64,000 bases of DNA, from positions 620,001 to 684,000 of the forward strand of contig JAWKVX010000003.1 in the NCBI GenBank assembly GCA_041397825.1, given 5' to 3'. The notes beneath the pieces were generated by a model. The model was not told the origin of the DNA and made no database searches. It saw only the letters and a list, made by a program, of their open reading frames with translations. A program made the translations under genes and the position numbers. Below are positions 43,339 to 51,669 of the stretch, in pieces. Position 1 is the first letter of the stretch, and each line of letters opens with the position of its first letter. Origin of the DNA: JANNSX01 sp041397825. Lineage in GTDB: Bacteria > Pseudomonadota > Alphaproteobacteria > Rhizobiales > Hyphomicrobiaceae.

Positions 43339-44556
43339 ATGGCTGAGGCCTGGACGAACTGGGTCGGCAATCAGAGCTTCACGCCGGCCGAGCGCGCGGT
43401 CGCACGCGATGAGATGCACGCCGTTGCGCTGATCCAAGATGCCGTCCGGCGCGGCATCGGCGTGCGGACCGCCGGCAGCGGCCATTCCTTCACGCCGGTC
43501 GTCGAGACGGCGGGCCTCAATCTCGACATCGCGGCTCTGAACGGCGTGATCGGCGTCGATCGGGGGCGCCATCGCGTGACGCTCGGTGCCGCCGCCCGCA
43601 TCGGCGACCTCGGCGAGCCGCTCTGGCAGCACGGCCTCGGTCTCGCCAATCAGGGCGATATCGACGCCCAGACCATCGCCGGAGCGGTCGCGACCGCGAC
43701 GCATGGCTCGGGCCGTGATCTGCAATGCTTCTCGGCAGGGCTCGTCGGCTGCCGGCTGGTGACGGGCACAGGCGAGGTCCTGGACCTCGATCTCGGCAGC
43801 GACACCGATTTGATGCACGCTGCGCAAACCTCGATCGGTCTTCTTGGCATCATGACGCGGCTGACGATCAAGGTCGTGCCGGCCTACACGCTCCACGAGC
43901 GCATCGAGATCATGCATATCGACGAGGTGCTCGCGCGCTGGGACGAGCTTCTCGACGGCTACCGGCATTTCTCCTTTTTCTGGATGCCGACCGACGAGTC
44001 CTATCGTCTCTATGGCTTGAGCCCGGCGAAGCGCGATACCTGCTACGTCAAGCTCTACAACGAGCCGAGCGAAGCGGCGGGCACGCCCGTGCTTGCGGTC
44101 AACGAGCGGATCGATCGCAGTTACCGCATCTATCCGGGCGAGTTTCAGCCCAACTTCCACGAGCTCGAGTATTTCATGCCGGTCGAGTATGGCCGGGAGG
44201 TGGTCCGCCGGCAGCGCGAGTTGATGATCGAGCGCGCGCCGGAAAGCGCATTCCCGATGGAGGTGCGGTTCGTCAAGGCGGACGACGCCTGGCTCTCGCC
44301 GAACTATCGCCGCGACAGCATCGTCATTTCGGTCTCGGGCATTCCGGGAACAGATTACTGGCCGTATCTCGAGGCATCGGATGCGGTGTTCGCCGAGTTT
44401 GCCGGACGGCCGCACTGGGGCAAGCTGCATTTCATGACGGCGAGGCGCATGGCCGACCTGTTCCCGGAGTACGCGCGGTTCGCCGCCCTGCGCCGCCGCC
44501 TCGATCCGAAGGGCCTTTTCCTCAATCCTCACTTCCGATCGATGTTCCCCGATTGA
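43339..44556 (+). CDS. FAD-linked aldonolactone oxidase (D-arabinono/L-gulono-1,4-lactone oxidase-like)
   Basis: The 405-residue protein has a VAO-type FAD domain: RTAGSGHSFTPVVETAG, AGAVATATHGSG and the C-terminal HWGKLHFMT, the HWxK motif of aldonolactone oxidoreductases. It lacks a secretion signal. It would oxidise a sugar lactone to an ascorbate-like product with O2 or another acceptor, but the substrate is not determined. It follows the RbsD/FucU gene, and its 3' end overlaps the convergent ribokinase gene by 35 bp. Confidence 0.85.
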   Translation: MAEAWTNWVGNQSFTPAERAVARDEMHAVALIQDAVRRGIGVRTAGSGHSFTPVVETAGLNLDIAALNGVIGVDRGRHRVTLGAAARIGDLGEPLWQHGLGLANQGDIDAQTIAGAVATATHGSGRDLQCFSAGLVGCRLVTGTGEVLDLDLGSDTDLMHAAQTSIGLLGIMTRLTIKVVPAYTLHERIEIMHIDEVLARWDELLDGYRHFSFFWMPTDESYRLYGLSPAKRDTCYVKLYNEPSEAAGTPVLAVNERIDRSYRIYPGEFQPNFHELEYFMPVEYGREVVRRQRELMIERAPESAFPMEVRFVKADDAWLSPNYRRDSIVISVSGIPGTDYWPYLEASDAVFAEFAGRPHWGKLHFMTARRMADLFPEYARFAALRRRLDPKGLFLNPHFRSMFPD

Positions 44557-45484
44557 GGTCTGCGATGTGCCGATCTACGTCGGTTTTGCTCGGCAGCGCC
44601 GCATAAGCGCCGCGTCGGGTGACGGCGAGGGTGCCGGCAGCGGCGGCGCGGCGGAGGGCATCCGTCATGCCAAGACCCCCGAGGCGGGCCACGACGAAGG
44701 TGCCCAGAAACGCGTCGCCGGCGCCGACGCTGTCGGTGACTCGGGCGGAAAGGGCAGGCTGCAGGAGGGAATGCCCCTCGTGCCAGGCGACGCTACCCTT
44801 CGCTCCGAGCGTGATGACGGTCGTGGCGAGCGCATGTCGCGCGGCCAGCGAGGCCGCAGCCGCGGCGGCATTTCCGGCCGCGACCGGGGAGCCCAGGATG
44901 CCGCCGGCTTCGACGGCGTTAACGACAACGATCGTCGCGGCCTGCCAGAGGGCGTCCGGCACCTCGATCCAGCGTGCGGGCGAGGGCGAGGCGTTGAGGA
45001 TCACCGTCTTGCCGGCCTGGGCAGCGATGGCAGCGGCACGCGCCGAGACGGCATGCGGAAGCTCGAGCTGCAGGATCAGCGCGTCGGCGGCCTCGATATC
45101 CGGTCGGGCCCGCTCGACATCGTCGGTGGTGAGGTGCGCCGCGGCGCCCGGTGCGATGATCGAGGCGTATTCGCCGTTGGCTGCGAGCACCGTACTCGCT
45201 CCGGTCGCATGCGCGCGGTCCGTCACGATCAACGAGGTATCGACTCCCTTGCTGGCGAGGGCCGATCGCAAGGCGTGGCCAAAGTCGTCTTGGCCCAGGC
45301 GGGTGAGAAGCTTCGTCTCGGCGCCGGCCAACGCGCACTGGCAGGCCTGATTGCCGCCCTTGCCGCCGGGTGCCATCGCGAAGGTGCCAACGAGAGATTC
45401 GCCGGCCCGGGGTTGCCGCTCGGCCGAGGCGATCAAATCCATATGCGCGCTGCCGATGACGAGGATGCGCGGCCGCTTAGTCAT
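44522..45484 (-). CDS. Ribokinase-like PfkB carbohydrate kinase
   Basis: The 320-residue protein is a PfkB-family kinase with GSAHMDLIASAERQPRAGES, GGKGGNQA and DSVGAGDAFLGTF (anion hole and catalytic Asp). The pattern is that of ribokinase, so phosphorylation of a pentose or related sugar is likely. The start is the ATG at 45484; the gene overlaps the upstream isomerase gene by 8 bp, showing translational coupling. The gene order kinase-isomerase on one strand and mutarotase-oxidase on the other frames a sugar pathway. Confidence 0.86.
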   Translation of the reverse strand: MTKRPRILVIGSAHMDLIASAERQPRAGESLVGTFAMAPGGKGGNQACQCALAGAETKLLTRLGQDDFGHALRSALASKGVDTSLIVTDRAHATGASTVLAANGEYASIIAPGAAAHLTTDDVERARPDIEAADALILQLELPHAVSARAAAIAAQAGKTVILNASPSPARWIEVPDALWQAATIVVVNAVEAGGILGSPVAAGNAAAAAASLAARHALATTVITLGAKGSVAWHEGHSLLQPALSARVTDSVGAGDAFLGTFVVARLGGLGMTDALRRAAAAGTLAVTRRGAYAALPSKTDVDRHIADLNRGTSIGSED

Positions 45485-46442
45485 CGAACGACCCGAGCAG
45501 GGCATCATTGACGACCCGCATCGCACCGATCGCGTCCTGGGCCGCCTGCAGCGTCTGCAGCTTGTCCTCTGGGATGCGGTCGAGCACGCGCTGCAACCGC
45601 TTCACCATCCTGACATTGGCGGCGCATTCGGCGGCCGGATCGGAGCGATCGGGGAAGGTGTCGAAATAGATCGTGCCGGCAAACCCGCCGCGACGGAGCA
45701 CGCTCAACAGCTCCAGCAGGGGCAGGAGATGCAGGGTGCCTGCCGGCAGGCCGTCGTCGGCCGGGCCGTAGCCGTCGTTCAGATGCACGCCGAACAGGCG
45801 GCCTTCTTTGAGCGCCAGCGCTGCGGCCGCGGCCGGATGCTCGCCGGCCATCAGCACGTGGCACCAATCGAGCGTCACGCCGAAATTGGCGAGCCCCACA
45901 ACCCGGGCGGCGAGCAGGCTGTCGGAGACCGAGCGTATGATCGAGACCCGGCGCGGGTCGCTCGGTTTCGCCTCGACGCTGACCCGGATCGATGGATCGT
46001 GCCGGGCCACACGACGGAAGCCGTCGATCTCCCAATCCCAGAGCTGGCGGTAGTCGGCCTGGAAGGGCTGGTCGAAACCGTCGGGACCCATCCAGAGGAT
46101 CACGTGATCGATCCCGTGCCGGCGGGCCGTGTCGACCGCCCCGAGCGTCAGCTCGATGGCCGCCTCGCGGCGCGACGCCTCGGGATGGGTGAAGGCGCCC
46201 AGCGCATAGTCGGGTCCATCATAGCGCAGGTTCAATGCCGTGACGGCGAGGCCGGCAGCCTTGGCGAGGTCGACGACCTCGGCCGTGCCCCCGCCAAAAT
46301 GCTGCGGGTAGTTGAGTTCGACGGCCCCGATGCCCTCGACCTTGGCCACCTGCCGGATGGCGTCTGCGACGGATGTCCCGGCCATCCTGCCGGTCCGGAA
46401 CGAATTGAGGCGCGTCGCGAAACGCTGCGAAGTGTGAGCCAT
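45477..46442 (-). CDS. Sugar isomerase/epimerase, xylose isomerase-like TIM barrel
   Basis: The 321-residue protein resembles the AP_endonuc_2/xylose isomerase-like fold of sugar isomerases and epimerases: GIGAVELNYPQHFGG, VEAKPSDPR, TLDWCHVLMAGE and GVHLNDGYG provide the Glu, Asp, His and other likely metal ligands. The substrate cannot be named. The start is the ATG at 46442, with AAGGA upstream on the minus strand. It is divergent from the ABC transporter operon across 273 bp. Confidence 0.82.
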   Translation of the reverse strand: MAHTSQRFATRLNSFRTGRMAGTSVADAIRQVAKVEGIGAVELNYPQHFGGGTAEVVDLAKAAGLAVTALNLRYDGPDYALGAFTHPEASRREAAIELTLGAVDTARRHGIDHVILWMGPDGFDQPFQADYRQLWDWEIDGFRRVARHDPSIRVSVEAKPSDPRRVSIIRSVSDSLLAARVVGLANFGVTLDWCHVLMAGEHPAAAAALALKEGRLFGVHLNDGYGPADDGLPAGTLHLLPLLELLSVLRRGGFAGTIYFDTFPDRSDPAAECAANVRMVKRLQRVLDRIPEDKLQTLQAAQDAIGAMRVVNDALLGSFDD

Positions 46443-46498
46443 CGGGAGTCCTTGCAAGATTGCCGGCCGGGCATCTCCCGGCCCGGCCGATGCCTCAA

Positions 46499-46526
46499 TT
46501 GACAACTACCAAGGCCCTTGCATACT
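46499..46526 (+). promoter_or_regulatory. Candidate promoter of the ABC importer operon
   Basis: TTGACA (46499-46504) is a perfect -35 hexamer; CATACT (46521-46526) follows after 16 nt, close to a -10 TATAAT. It lies about 190 bp before the binding-protein start at 46716. In alphaproteobacteria the -10 is often weak, so this is a plausible but unproven sigma-70 promoter. Confidence 0.4.
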
Positions 46527-46715
46527 CGCAATTGCCCGAGCATGCCGAGGGTTCGATGAGGCGCGGTTTCCTTTCGAGCGACGCGGCCGGGGCGCTTGGT
46601 CCGAGGGCGGATCGGCGATCCGGTGCGCGACGTGCGCGATCAATCTCGTTCGAAACTCGCGTCGTTCAGGACGTTCAAAGAGCTTCATAAACTCGATATT
46701 CCAGGGAGGAGCGAA

Positions 46716-48353
46716 GTGAAAGTCGAACTCTACAACTATGCCATGCGGCTGAGCCGCCGCGACGTGCTCAAGGGCGCGGCATCGGTCTCGGCGCTGGCCG
46801 CCACCGGCGCCATCGGCACGACCAGCTTTGCTCCGCCGGCATCGGCCCAGGATGTCCGTGCCGCGATCCTGCAGATCCCGGGCGTCGGCAAGGGCTCACC
46901 GACGGATGCCGACTGGCAGAAGGTCGGCGAGATGTGCCTGGGCGCCACCAAGGCCAATGTGGCCGAGGGCGAATTCGCCGGCGTCGAACTCACTTTCATG
47001 GGCCTCAACAACCAGAATCTGCACAACTTCCTGTTCCGCGGCTTCCTGAAGCCGTGGGAGGCCTATACGGGCGCCAAGATCAACTGGATCGATCTCGCGC
47101 AGGCCGACTATAACGCGCGCCTCCAGCAGTCGATCGCCACCGGCACCGTCGACTACGACATCATCGAGATGGGCGCGCCTTTCGAGGGCGACACCGCCGG
47201 CCGTGGCCTCCTTGACGAGATGCCCGACTGGGTCAAGACCCAGATCGATGCCGACGATCTCGTCGGCTATCTCAAGCCGCCCGTCGGCACCTGGGATGGC
47301 AAGACCTATCGCATCACCATCGACGGCGATTGCCACACCTTCGCCTATCGCAAGGACTATTTCGGCGACGGCTCCGTGACTGGTCGGGCCGAGCCGCCAA
47401 AGACCTGGCAGGAGGTCAATGCGATCTCCAAGGAGCTGGTCGGCAAGAAGGACCCGCTCACCGGCCAGACCGCCTTCGGCTATCTCGATCCTTTGAAGGG
47501 CTGGGGCGGCTTCGGCTTCTATTTCCTCGAAAACCGGGCGGCGGCCTACGCGAAGCATCCCGACGATGCGGCTTGGCTGTTCGATCCGGACACCATGAAG
47601 CCGCGCGTCAACAACCCGGCCTGGGTGCAGGCGATCCAGGACGTGCTGGATCTCATCGCCACGCCCGGCGCCTATCCGCCGGATCAGATCAACGCCGATC
47701 CGGGCACGACCGGCTTCCAGCAGTTCCTCGCCGGCACCGGCTCGATGCTCATGTGGTGGGGCGACATCGGCTCCAACGCGCGGACGTCCGATACCTCGGT
47801 CGTCGGCGATGTCGTCGGCTTCGGCATCAACCCCGGCTCCGACAAGGTCTACAACGCCAAGTCGGGCGCCTGGGAGGAGACCTACAACGAGGCGCCCAAC
47901 ATGGCCTATCTCGGCTGGGGCATCTACGTGACGAACCGCGTCTCCTCGGACGAGAAGAAGCGCAAGGCCGCATGGTCGGCGGCCGCCCATCTCGGCGGCA
48001 AGGACATCTCGCTGTGGATGGCGGCTTACCCTTCCGGCTTCCAGCCCTACCGCAATTCGCACTTCAATTACGACGAGTGGGCGGCAGCCGGCTACGACAA
48101 GGACTTCATCGCCGACTATCTGGGCTCCAACGCCGACAGCTACAACCACAAGAACGCCGCCATCGAGCCGCGCATCCCCGGCATCTTCCAGTACTACTCG
48201 GTCGCCGAGGACGAGCTCGCGAAGGGCTATGCCGGTCAGTACAAGTCGGCACAGGAGACGGCCGACGCCATCGCGGCAGCCTGGGACAAGATCACCGACC
48301 AGATCGGCCGCGACAACCAGATCAAGCTCTACAAGGCGAGCTTGGGGATGTAG
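46716..48353 (+). CDS. Extracytoplasmic carbohydrate-binding protein of an ABC importer, Tat-exported
   Basis: The 545-residue protein begins with a twin-arginine signal: MRLSRRDVLKGAASVSALAA, with a likely cleavage near PASAQD. The mature part is that of a large sugar-binding protein (family 1 type): GTVDYDIIEMGAPFEGD, PKTWQEVNAISKEL and GSMLMWWGDIGSNARTS. The start is GTG at 46716, directly behind AGGGAGGA; a longer reading from 46596 is rejected. The sugar is unknown, but the adjoining kinase, isomerase and mutarotase suggest a pentose-like or acidic sugar. Permease genes follow. Confidence 0.86.
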   Translation: MKVELYNYAMRLSRRDVLKGAASVSALAATGAIGTTSFAPPASAQDVRAAILQIPGVGKGSPTDADWQKVGEMCLGATKANVAEGEFAGVELTFMGLNNQNLHNFLFRGFLKPWEAYTGAKINWIDLAQADYNARLQQSIATGTVDYDIIEMGAPFEGDTAGRGLLDEMPDWVKTQIDADDLVGYLKPPVGTWDGKTYRITIDGDCHTFAYRKDYFGDGSVTGRAEPPKTWQEVNAISKELVGKKDPLTGQTAFGYLDPLKGWGGFGFYFLENRAAAYAKHPDDAAWLFDPDTMKPRVNNPAWVQAIQDVLDLIATPGAYPPDQINADPGTTGFQQFLAGTGSMLMWWGDIGSNARTSDTSVVGDVVGFGINPGSDKVYNAKSGAWEETYNEAPNMAYLGWGIYVTNRVSSDEKKRKAAWSAAAHLGGKDISLWMAAYPSGFQPYRNSHFNYDEWAAAGYDKDFIADYLGSNADSYNHKNAAIEPRIPGIFQYYSVAEDELAKGYAGQYKSAQETADAIAAAWDKITDQIGRDNQIKLYKASLGM

Positions 48354-48378
48354 CCGCGGACTGTAAGCGGTCCTATGT

Positions 48379-48401
48379 AGGGGCGACCGGCGGTCGCCCC
48401 T
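48379..48401 (+). terminator. Stem-loop between binding protein and permease genes
   Basis: AGGGGCGACC and GGTCGCCCCT form a perfect 10-bp stem with a 3-nt loop, 26 nt after the stop of the binding protein gene, followed by CTTGTCGTTG. A similar but shorter stem lies at 48434-48450. Such a hairpin would lower transcription into the permeases, giving more binding protein than channel, but it could also be a dispersed repeat. Confidence 0.45.
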
Positions 48402-48479
48402 CTTGTCGTTGACTCGTGACGAGGTCAAACCGGGGCGAGCGGCGCTCGCCTCTGAAATGGCGACGACCGGGTTCGATCC

Positions 48480-49595
48480 ATGGCTGTGGCTCAACAGTCC
48501 GAACATCGAGACGACGGCATCGATATGATCGCCGGGCCGTCGGGCCGCGCCTCCTTCGGCCGGTGGCTGCTGTGGCTCGCCACGACCCTCCTCGCCGCAA
48601 CCGTTCTCCTGCAGACCCTCGACACCCTCGGCGTCACCACCATCGGCTTCGTGAGTTGGCGGCCGGTGCTCTATACCTTCCTCGCATGGTCGGTGGCGCT
48701 GTGCGTCTCGCGCGTGCTGATCCGGGGCGATGCCGGATTGGAAGCCCTGTTCGTGCTGCCGGCGGTGCTCTTCACGTTCGCCATGGCGATCTTCCCGACA
48801 CTGTTCGGGCTCGGCATCGCCTTCACCGACTGGAACCTTGCCTCGATCGACGGCGCCAAGTTCAACGGCCTCGACAACCTGCGCGCTGCCTGGGCCGATC
48901 CGTTCTACTGGAACGCGCTCGGCAACATGGTCTTCTACGTTCTGACCGTGCTCGTGCAATATGCCATCGCCTTCGGGCTGGCACTTCTGCTCAATGCCGA
49001 GATTCGGGCCCGCAAGTTCTTCCGTGTCGCCTTTCTGCTTCCCTTCATGCTGTCGCCGGTCGCGGTTTCCTGGATGGTCGGCAAATCGCTGATGGAGTTC
49101 CGCTTCGGCCCGGCGGCGTCGCTGGCTCGAGCGCTCGGCTGGGAAACACCGGCTTTCTTCGCCGATCCTTGGATTGCGCGTCTGTCGATCACCGCCATGG
49201 ATTCCTGGGTCTGGATCCCGTTCATGATGGTGCTGATGCTGGCCGGGCTGCAGGCGCTGCCGAAGGAGGTGCAGGAGGCGGCCAAGGTGGACGGTGCCAC
49301 CGGGTGGCAGAGCTTCTGGGAGATCACCTTTCCTCTGATGCTGCCGATTTCGGTGACGGCGGTGGTGCTCCGGATCATCTTCCAGCTCAAGCTCGCCGAC
49401 ATCGTCATCAACGTCACCTCGGGCGGTCCGGGCGGGGCCACCGACACGGTCTCGAGCTTCATCTTCCGCGAGTATCGCGATCGCTCGAACGTCGGTTACG
49501 GCACGATGCTGGCCGAGTTCTACCTCGTGCTGATCATCATCTTCATCGCGCTTCTGCTCTGGGGCGCGAGCCGCTTCATCAGGAGGATGACATGA
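48480..49595 (+). CDS. ABC importer permease, MalF-like
   Basis: The 371-residue protein has about eight hydrophobic segments. The EAA motif that docks the ATPase is EAAKVDGATGWQSFWEITFP (residues about 264-283). Two to three N-terminal segments precede the usual six-helix core, which is the MalF-like layout of binding-protein-dependent sugar importers. The start ATG at 48480 has no strong ribosome-binding site. The stop overlaps the next permease start as ATGA. Confidence 0.88.
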   Translation: MAVAQQSEHRDDGIDMIAGPSGRASFGRWLLWLATTLLAATVLLQTLDTLGVTTIGFVSWRPVLYTFLAWSVALCVSRVLIRGDAGLEALFVLPAVLFTFAMAIFPTLFGLGIAFTDWNLASIDGAKFNGLDNLRAAWADPFYWNALGNMVFYVLTVLVQYAIAFGLALLLNAEIRARKFFRVAFLLPFMLSPVAVSWMVGKSLMEFRFGPAASLARALGWETPAFFADPWIARLSITAMDSWVWIPFMMVLMLAGLQALPKEVQEAAKVDGATGWQSFWEITFPLMLPISVTAVVLRIIFQLKLADIVINVTSGGPGGATDTVSSFIFREYRDRSNVGYGTMLAEFYLVLIIIFIALLLWGASRFIRRMT

Positions 49596-50503
49596 CGGCG
49601 GCGGCGATGGAGCGGGTGGGCGAGACCGGCGGCGGCAGGCGCATCGCCGGACGGATCGCCATCTACGCCGTGCTGATCTTCTGGGCTTTCATCTGCCTGT
49701 TTCCGATCTACTGGACGCTCTCGACCTCACTGAAGGCGGCTCCCGATGTCATGCAGGGCCGGCTCGTTCCGTTCGGGGATTTCACGCCCGACTGGAAGGG
49801 CTGGCGCTCGCTCGGCCTGTCGCCTGACACGATTTTCGAGGTCTCGACGGTCCGGGAGGAGTTCATGAAGCGCTTCATGAACTCGGTCGTCGCCTCGATC
49901 GGCGCAGGGCTGCTGGCGGTTCTGATTGGTGCACCTGCGGCCTACGGGCTCTCGCGCTTTCAGTACAAGTTCGGACCCTGGCGCAACCGCGACATCTCGT
50001 TCTTCTTCTTGTCGCAGCTCATCCTGCCGCCGGTCGTGCTCGCCATGCCGTTCCTCGTTCTCTACAAAGAGCTGGCGCTGCTCGACACGCAGATCGGACT
50101 GATCCTGATCTACACCCTTTCGGTGCTGCCGATCGTCGTCTGGATTCTCCGCGATCAGTTCGACACCATTCCCCATGAGCTCGGCGAGGCGGCCATGGTC
50201 GACGGCTGCACGATCTGGGGGGCGTTTCTCAGGATCATCCTGCCGCTGGCGCTGCCCGGCCTCGTCGCGGCCTTCATCCTGGCGGTGATCCTCTGCTGGA
50301 ACGAGTACTTCTTCGCGGCGCTTCTCACCTCGACCAATGCCAAGACGCTGCCAGTGATGGTCGCGAGCCAGACGGGCTCGCAGGGCATCTCCTGGTGGTC
50401 GATGGCGGCACTGTCGACGGCGGCGATCGCGCCGCTCGTCGTCATCGGCGTGTTTCTGGAGCGCTACATCGTCAAGGGCCTGACGGCGGGATCGGTCAAG
50501 TAG
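49592..50503 (+). CDS. ABC importer permease, MalG-like
   Basis: The 303-residue protein has six membrane segments and the EAA motif GEAAMVDGCTIWGAFLRIIL near residue 195. The ATG at 49592 follows AGGAGG and overlaps the first permease by 4 nt. No ATPase gene of the MsmK/UgpC type follows in the window; the operon appears to end here and an amidinotransferase-like gene begins 151 nt later. The ATPase must be encoded elsewhere or shared. Confidence 0.9.
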   Translation: MTAAAMERVGETGGGRRIAGRIAIYAVLIFWAFICLFPIYWTLSTSLKAAPDVMQGRLVPFGDFTPDWKGWRSLGLSPDTIFEVSTVREEFMKRFMNSVVASIGAGLLAVLIGAPAAYGLSRFQYKFGPWRNRDISFFFLSQLILPPVVLAMPFLVLYKELALLDTQIGLILIYTLSVLPIVVWILRDQFDTIPHELGEAAMVDGCTIWGAFLRIILPLALPGLVAAFILAVILCWNEYFFAALLTSTNAKTLPVMVASQTGSQGISWWSMAALSTAAIAPLVVIGVFLERYIVKGLTAGSVK

Positions 50504-50654
50504 GGACCTTCGAGGCGGGACAGAGCACCGCGAGGCCCGGCGCTGCCGGTTTCAGCGCCAACCTACGGTGCATTGCGGCTTCGCGGATCGACGGGGATGC
50601 ACCCTCGAACGCTTTCAACTAAGGTCGTCTCCCGACCAGCCCGGAGCCCCGCCC

Positions 50655-51668
50655 ATGTCCACTGCCAACGACGACGCCGTCTGGATCTACAACGAGACCA
50701 TCAAGCTGTTCGGCTCCGTGCCGGAGCCGGGCTTCGAGACGCAAGCGGAGATGGAGCGCGTCTGGGGCCGCAACTGGGGCGTCGACAACGATGTCGGCCA
50801 GATCCGCGTCGTGCTGATGCACCGGCCAGGCAACGAGATGAACGTCGTCGATCCCGCGAAGCGGATCGAGAGCATCGGCTCCTTCGGCGACATCGAGGCC
50901 GGCTGGTACTGGCAATCCGACACCATCCCGCCCGTCAAGGAGATGCAGGCTCAGCACGATGCCTATGCCGAGATCCTGCGTAAGGAAGGCTGCGAGGTCG
51001 TCTATGTCGACGGCGATGTCGGCAACCGCCTCAAGAGCTGCTACACGCGCGATCCGCTGATCGCCGTCAAGGGCGGCGCCATCGTCCTCAGAATGGCGCC
51101 CCGCGCGCGGCGTGGCGAAGAGCTCAACATCACGCGGACGCTCGCGCGCCTGGGCATGCCGATCCTGAGGACGCTCAACGGCACGGCGATGCTCGAAGGC
51201 GGCGGCTTTGCCTGGATTAATCAGCGAACCGCCGTCGTCTGCCGCTCGATCCGCTGCAATGACGAGGGCATCACGCAGGTGCGCGAGGTGCTCGAGAAGC
51301 AAGGCGTCGAGCTGCTCGTCGTCGACATGACCGGCTATCAGATCCACATCGACGGGGCGTTCTTGATGATCGACCGGGATCTTGCGATCGTCGATCCGAG
51401 CCAGCTGCCCTTCTGGTTCCTTGAGAAGCTGAAGGCGCTCAAGGTCCGCACCATCGAAATCACGCCGGCGGACAGTAGCTGGATCATCAACAGCCTGGCG
51501 GTGAGGCCCGGTGTCATCATCATGTCGGGCGGCGCGTCGAACCGGACGATGGACAAGATCGTCAAGGCCGGCGTCGAGGTGATCCATTGCCCCTACGAGG
51601 CGGTACAACTCAACGGCGGCGGCCTGCACTGCTCGACGACGCCACTCATCCGGGAGTCGATCTGGTAG
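50655..51668 (+). CDS. Amidinotransferase/DDAH-fold guanidino-modifying enzyme
   Basis: The 337-residue protein belongs to the amidinotransferase/DDAH/arginine-deiminase fold. Likely catalytic residues are present: Glu181 in the EGGGF motif, His231 in YQIHIDGAF, Cys326 in GGGLHCSTTPL, and the TRDP segment at residue 131. Family members hydrolyse or transfer guanidino groups (dimethylarginine, arginine, agmatine-like compounds). The exact substrate is not predictable. The start is the ATG at 50655; an in-frame reading from 50568 adds 29 residues without support. It is convergent with the ABC exporter, 1 nt between the stops. Confidence 0.82.
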   Translation: MSTANDDAVWIYNETIKLFGSVPEPGFETQAEMERVWGRNWGVDNDVGQIRVVLMHRPGNEMNVVDPAKRIESIGSFGDIEAGWYWQSDTIPPVKEMQAQHDAYAEILRKEGCEVVYVDGDVGNRLKSCYTRDPLIAVKGGAIVLRMAPRARRGEELNITRTLARLGMPILRTLNGTAMLEGGGFAWINQRTAVVCRSIRCNDEGITQVREVLEKQGVELLVVDMTGYQIHIDGAFLMIDRDLAIVDPSQLPFWFLEKLKALKVRTIEITPADSSWIINSLAVRPGVIIMSGGASNRTMDKIVKAGVEVIHCPYEAVQLNGGGLHCSTTPLIRESIW

Positions 51669-51669
51669 G

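Noticed and set aside
48434..48450. The second small stem as an independent terminator
   Set aside because: Only 7 bp and without a T-tract; it is mentioned with the stronger hairpin instead.
46896..48959. A 687-codon minus-strand frame opposite the binding-protein gene
   Set aside because: It is antisense to a gene with a Tat signal, ribosome-binding site and family motifs; the translation is Arg/Val/Asp-rich nonsense.
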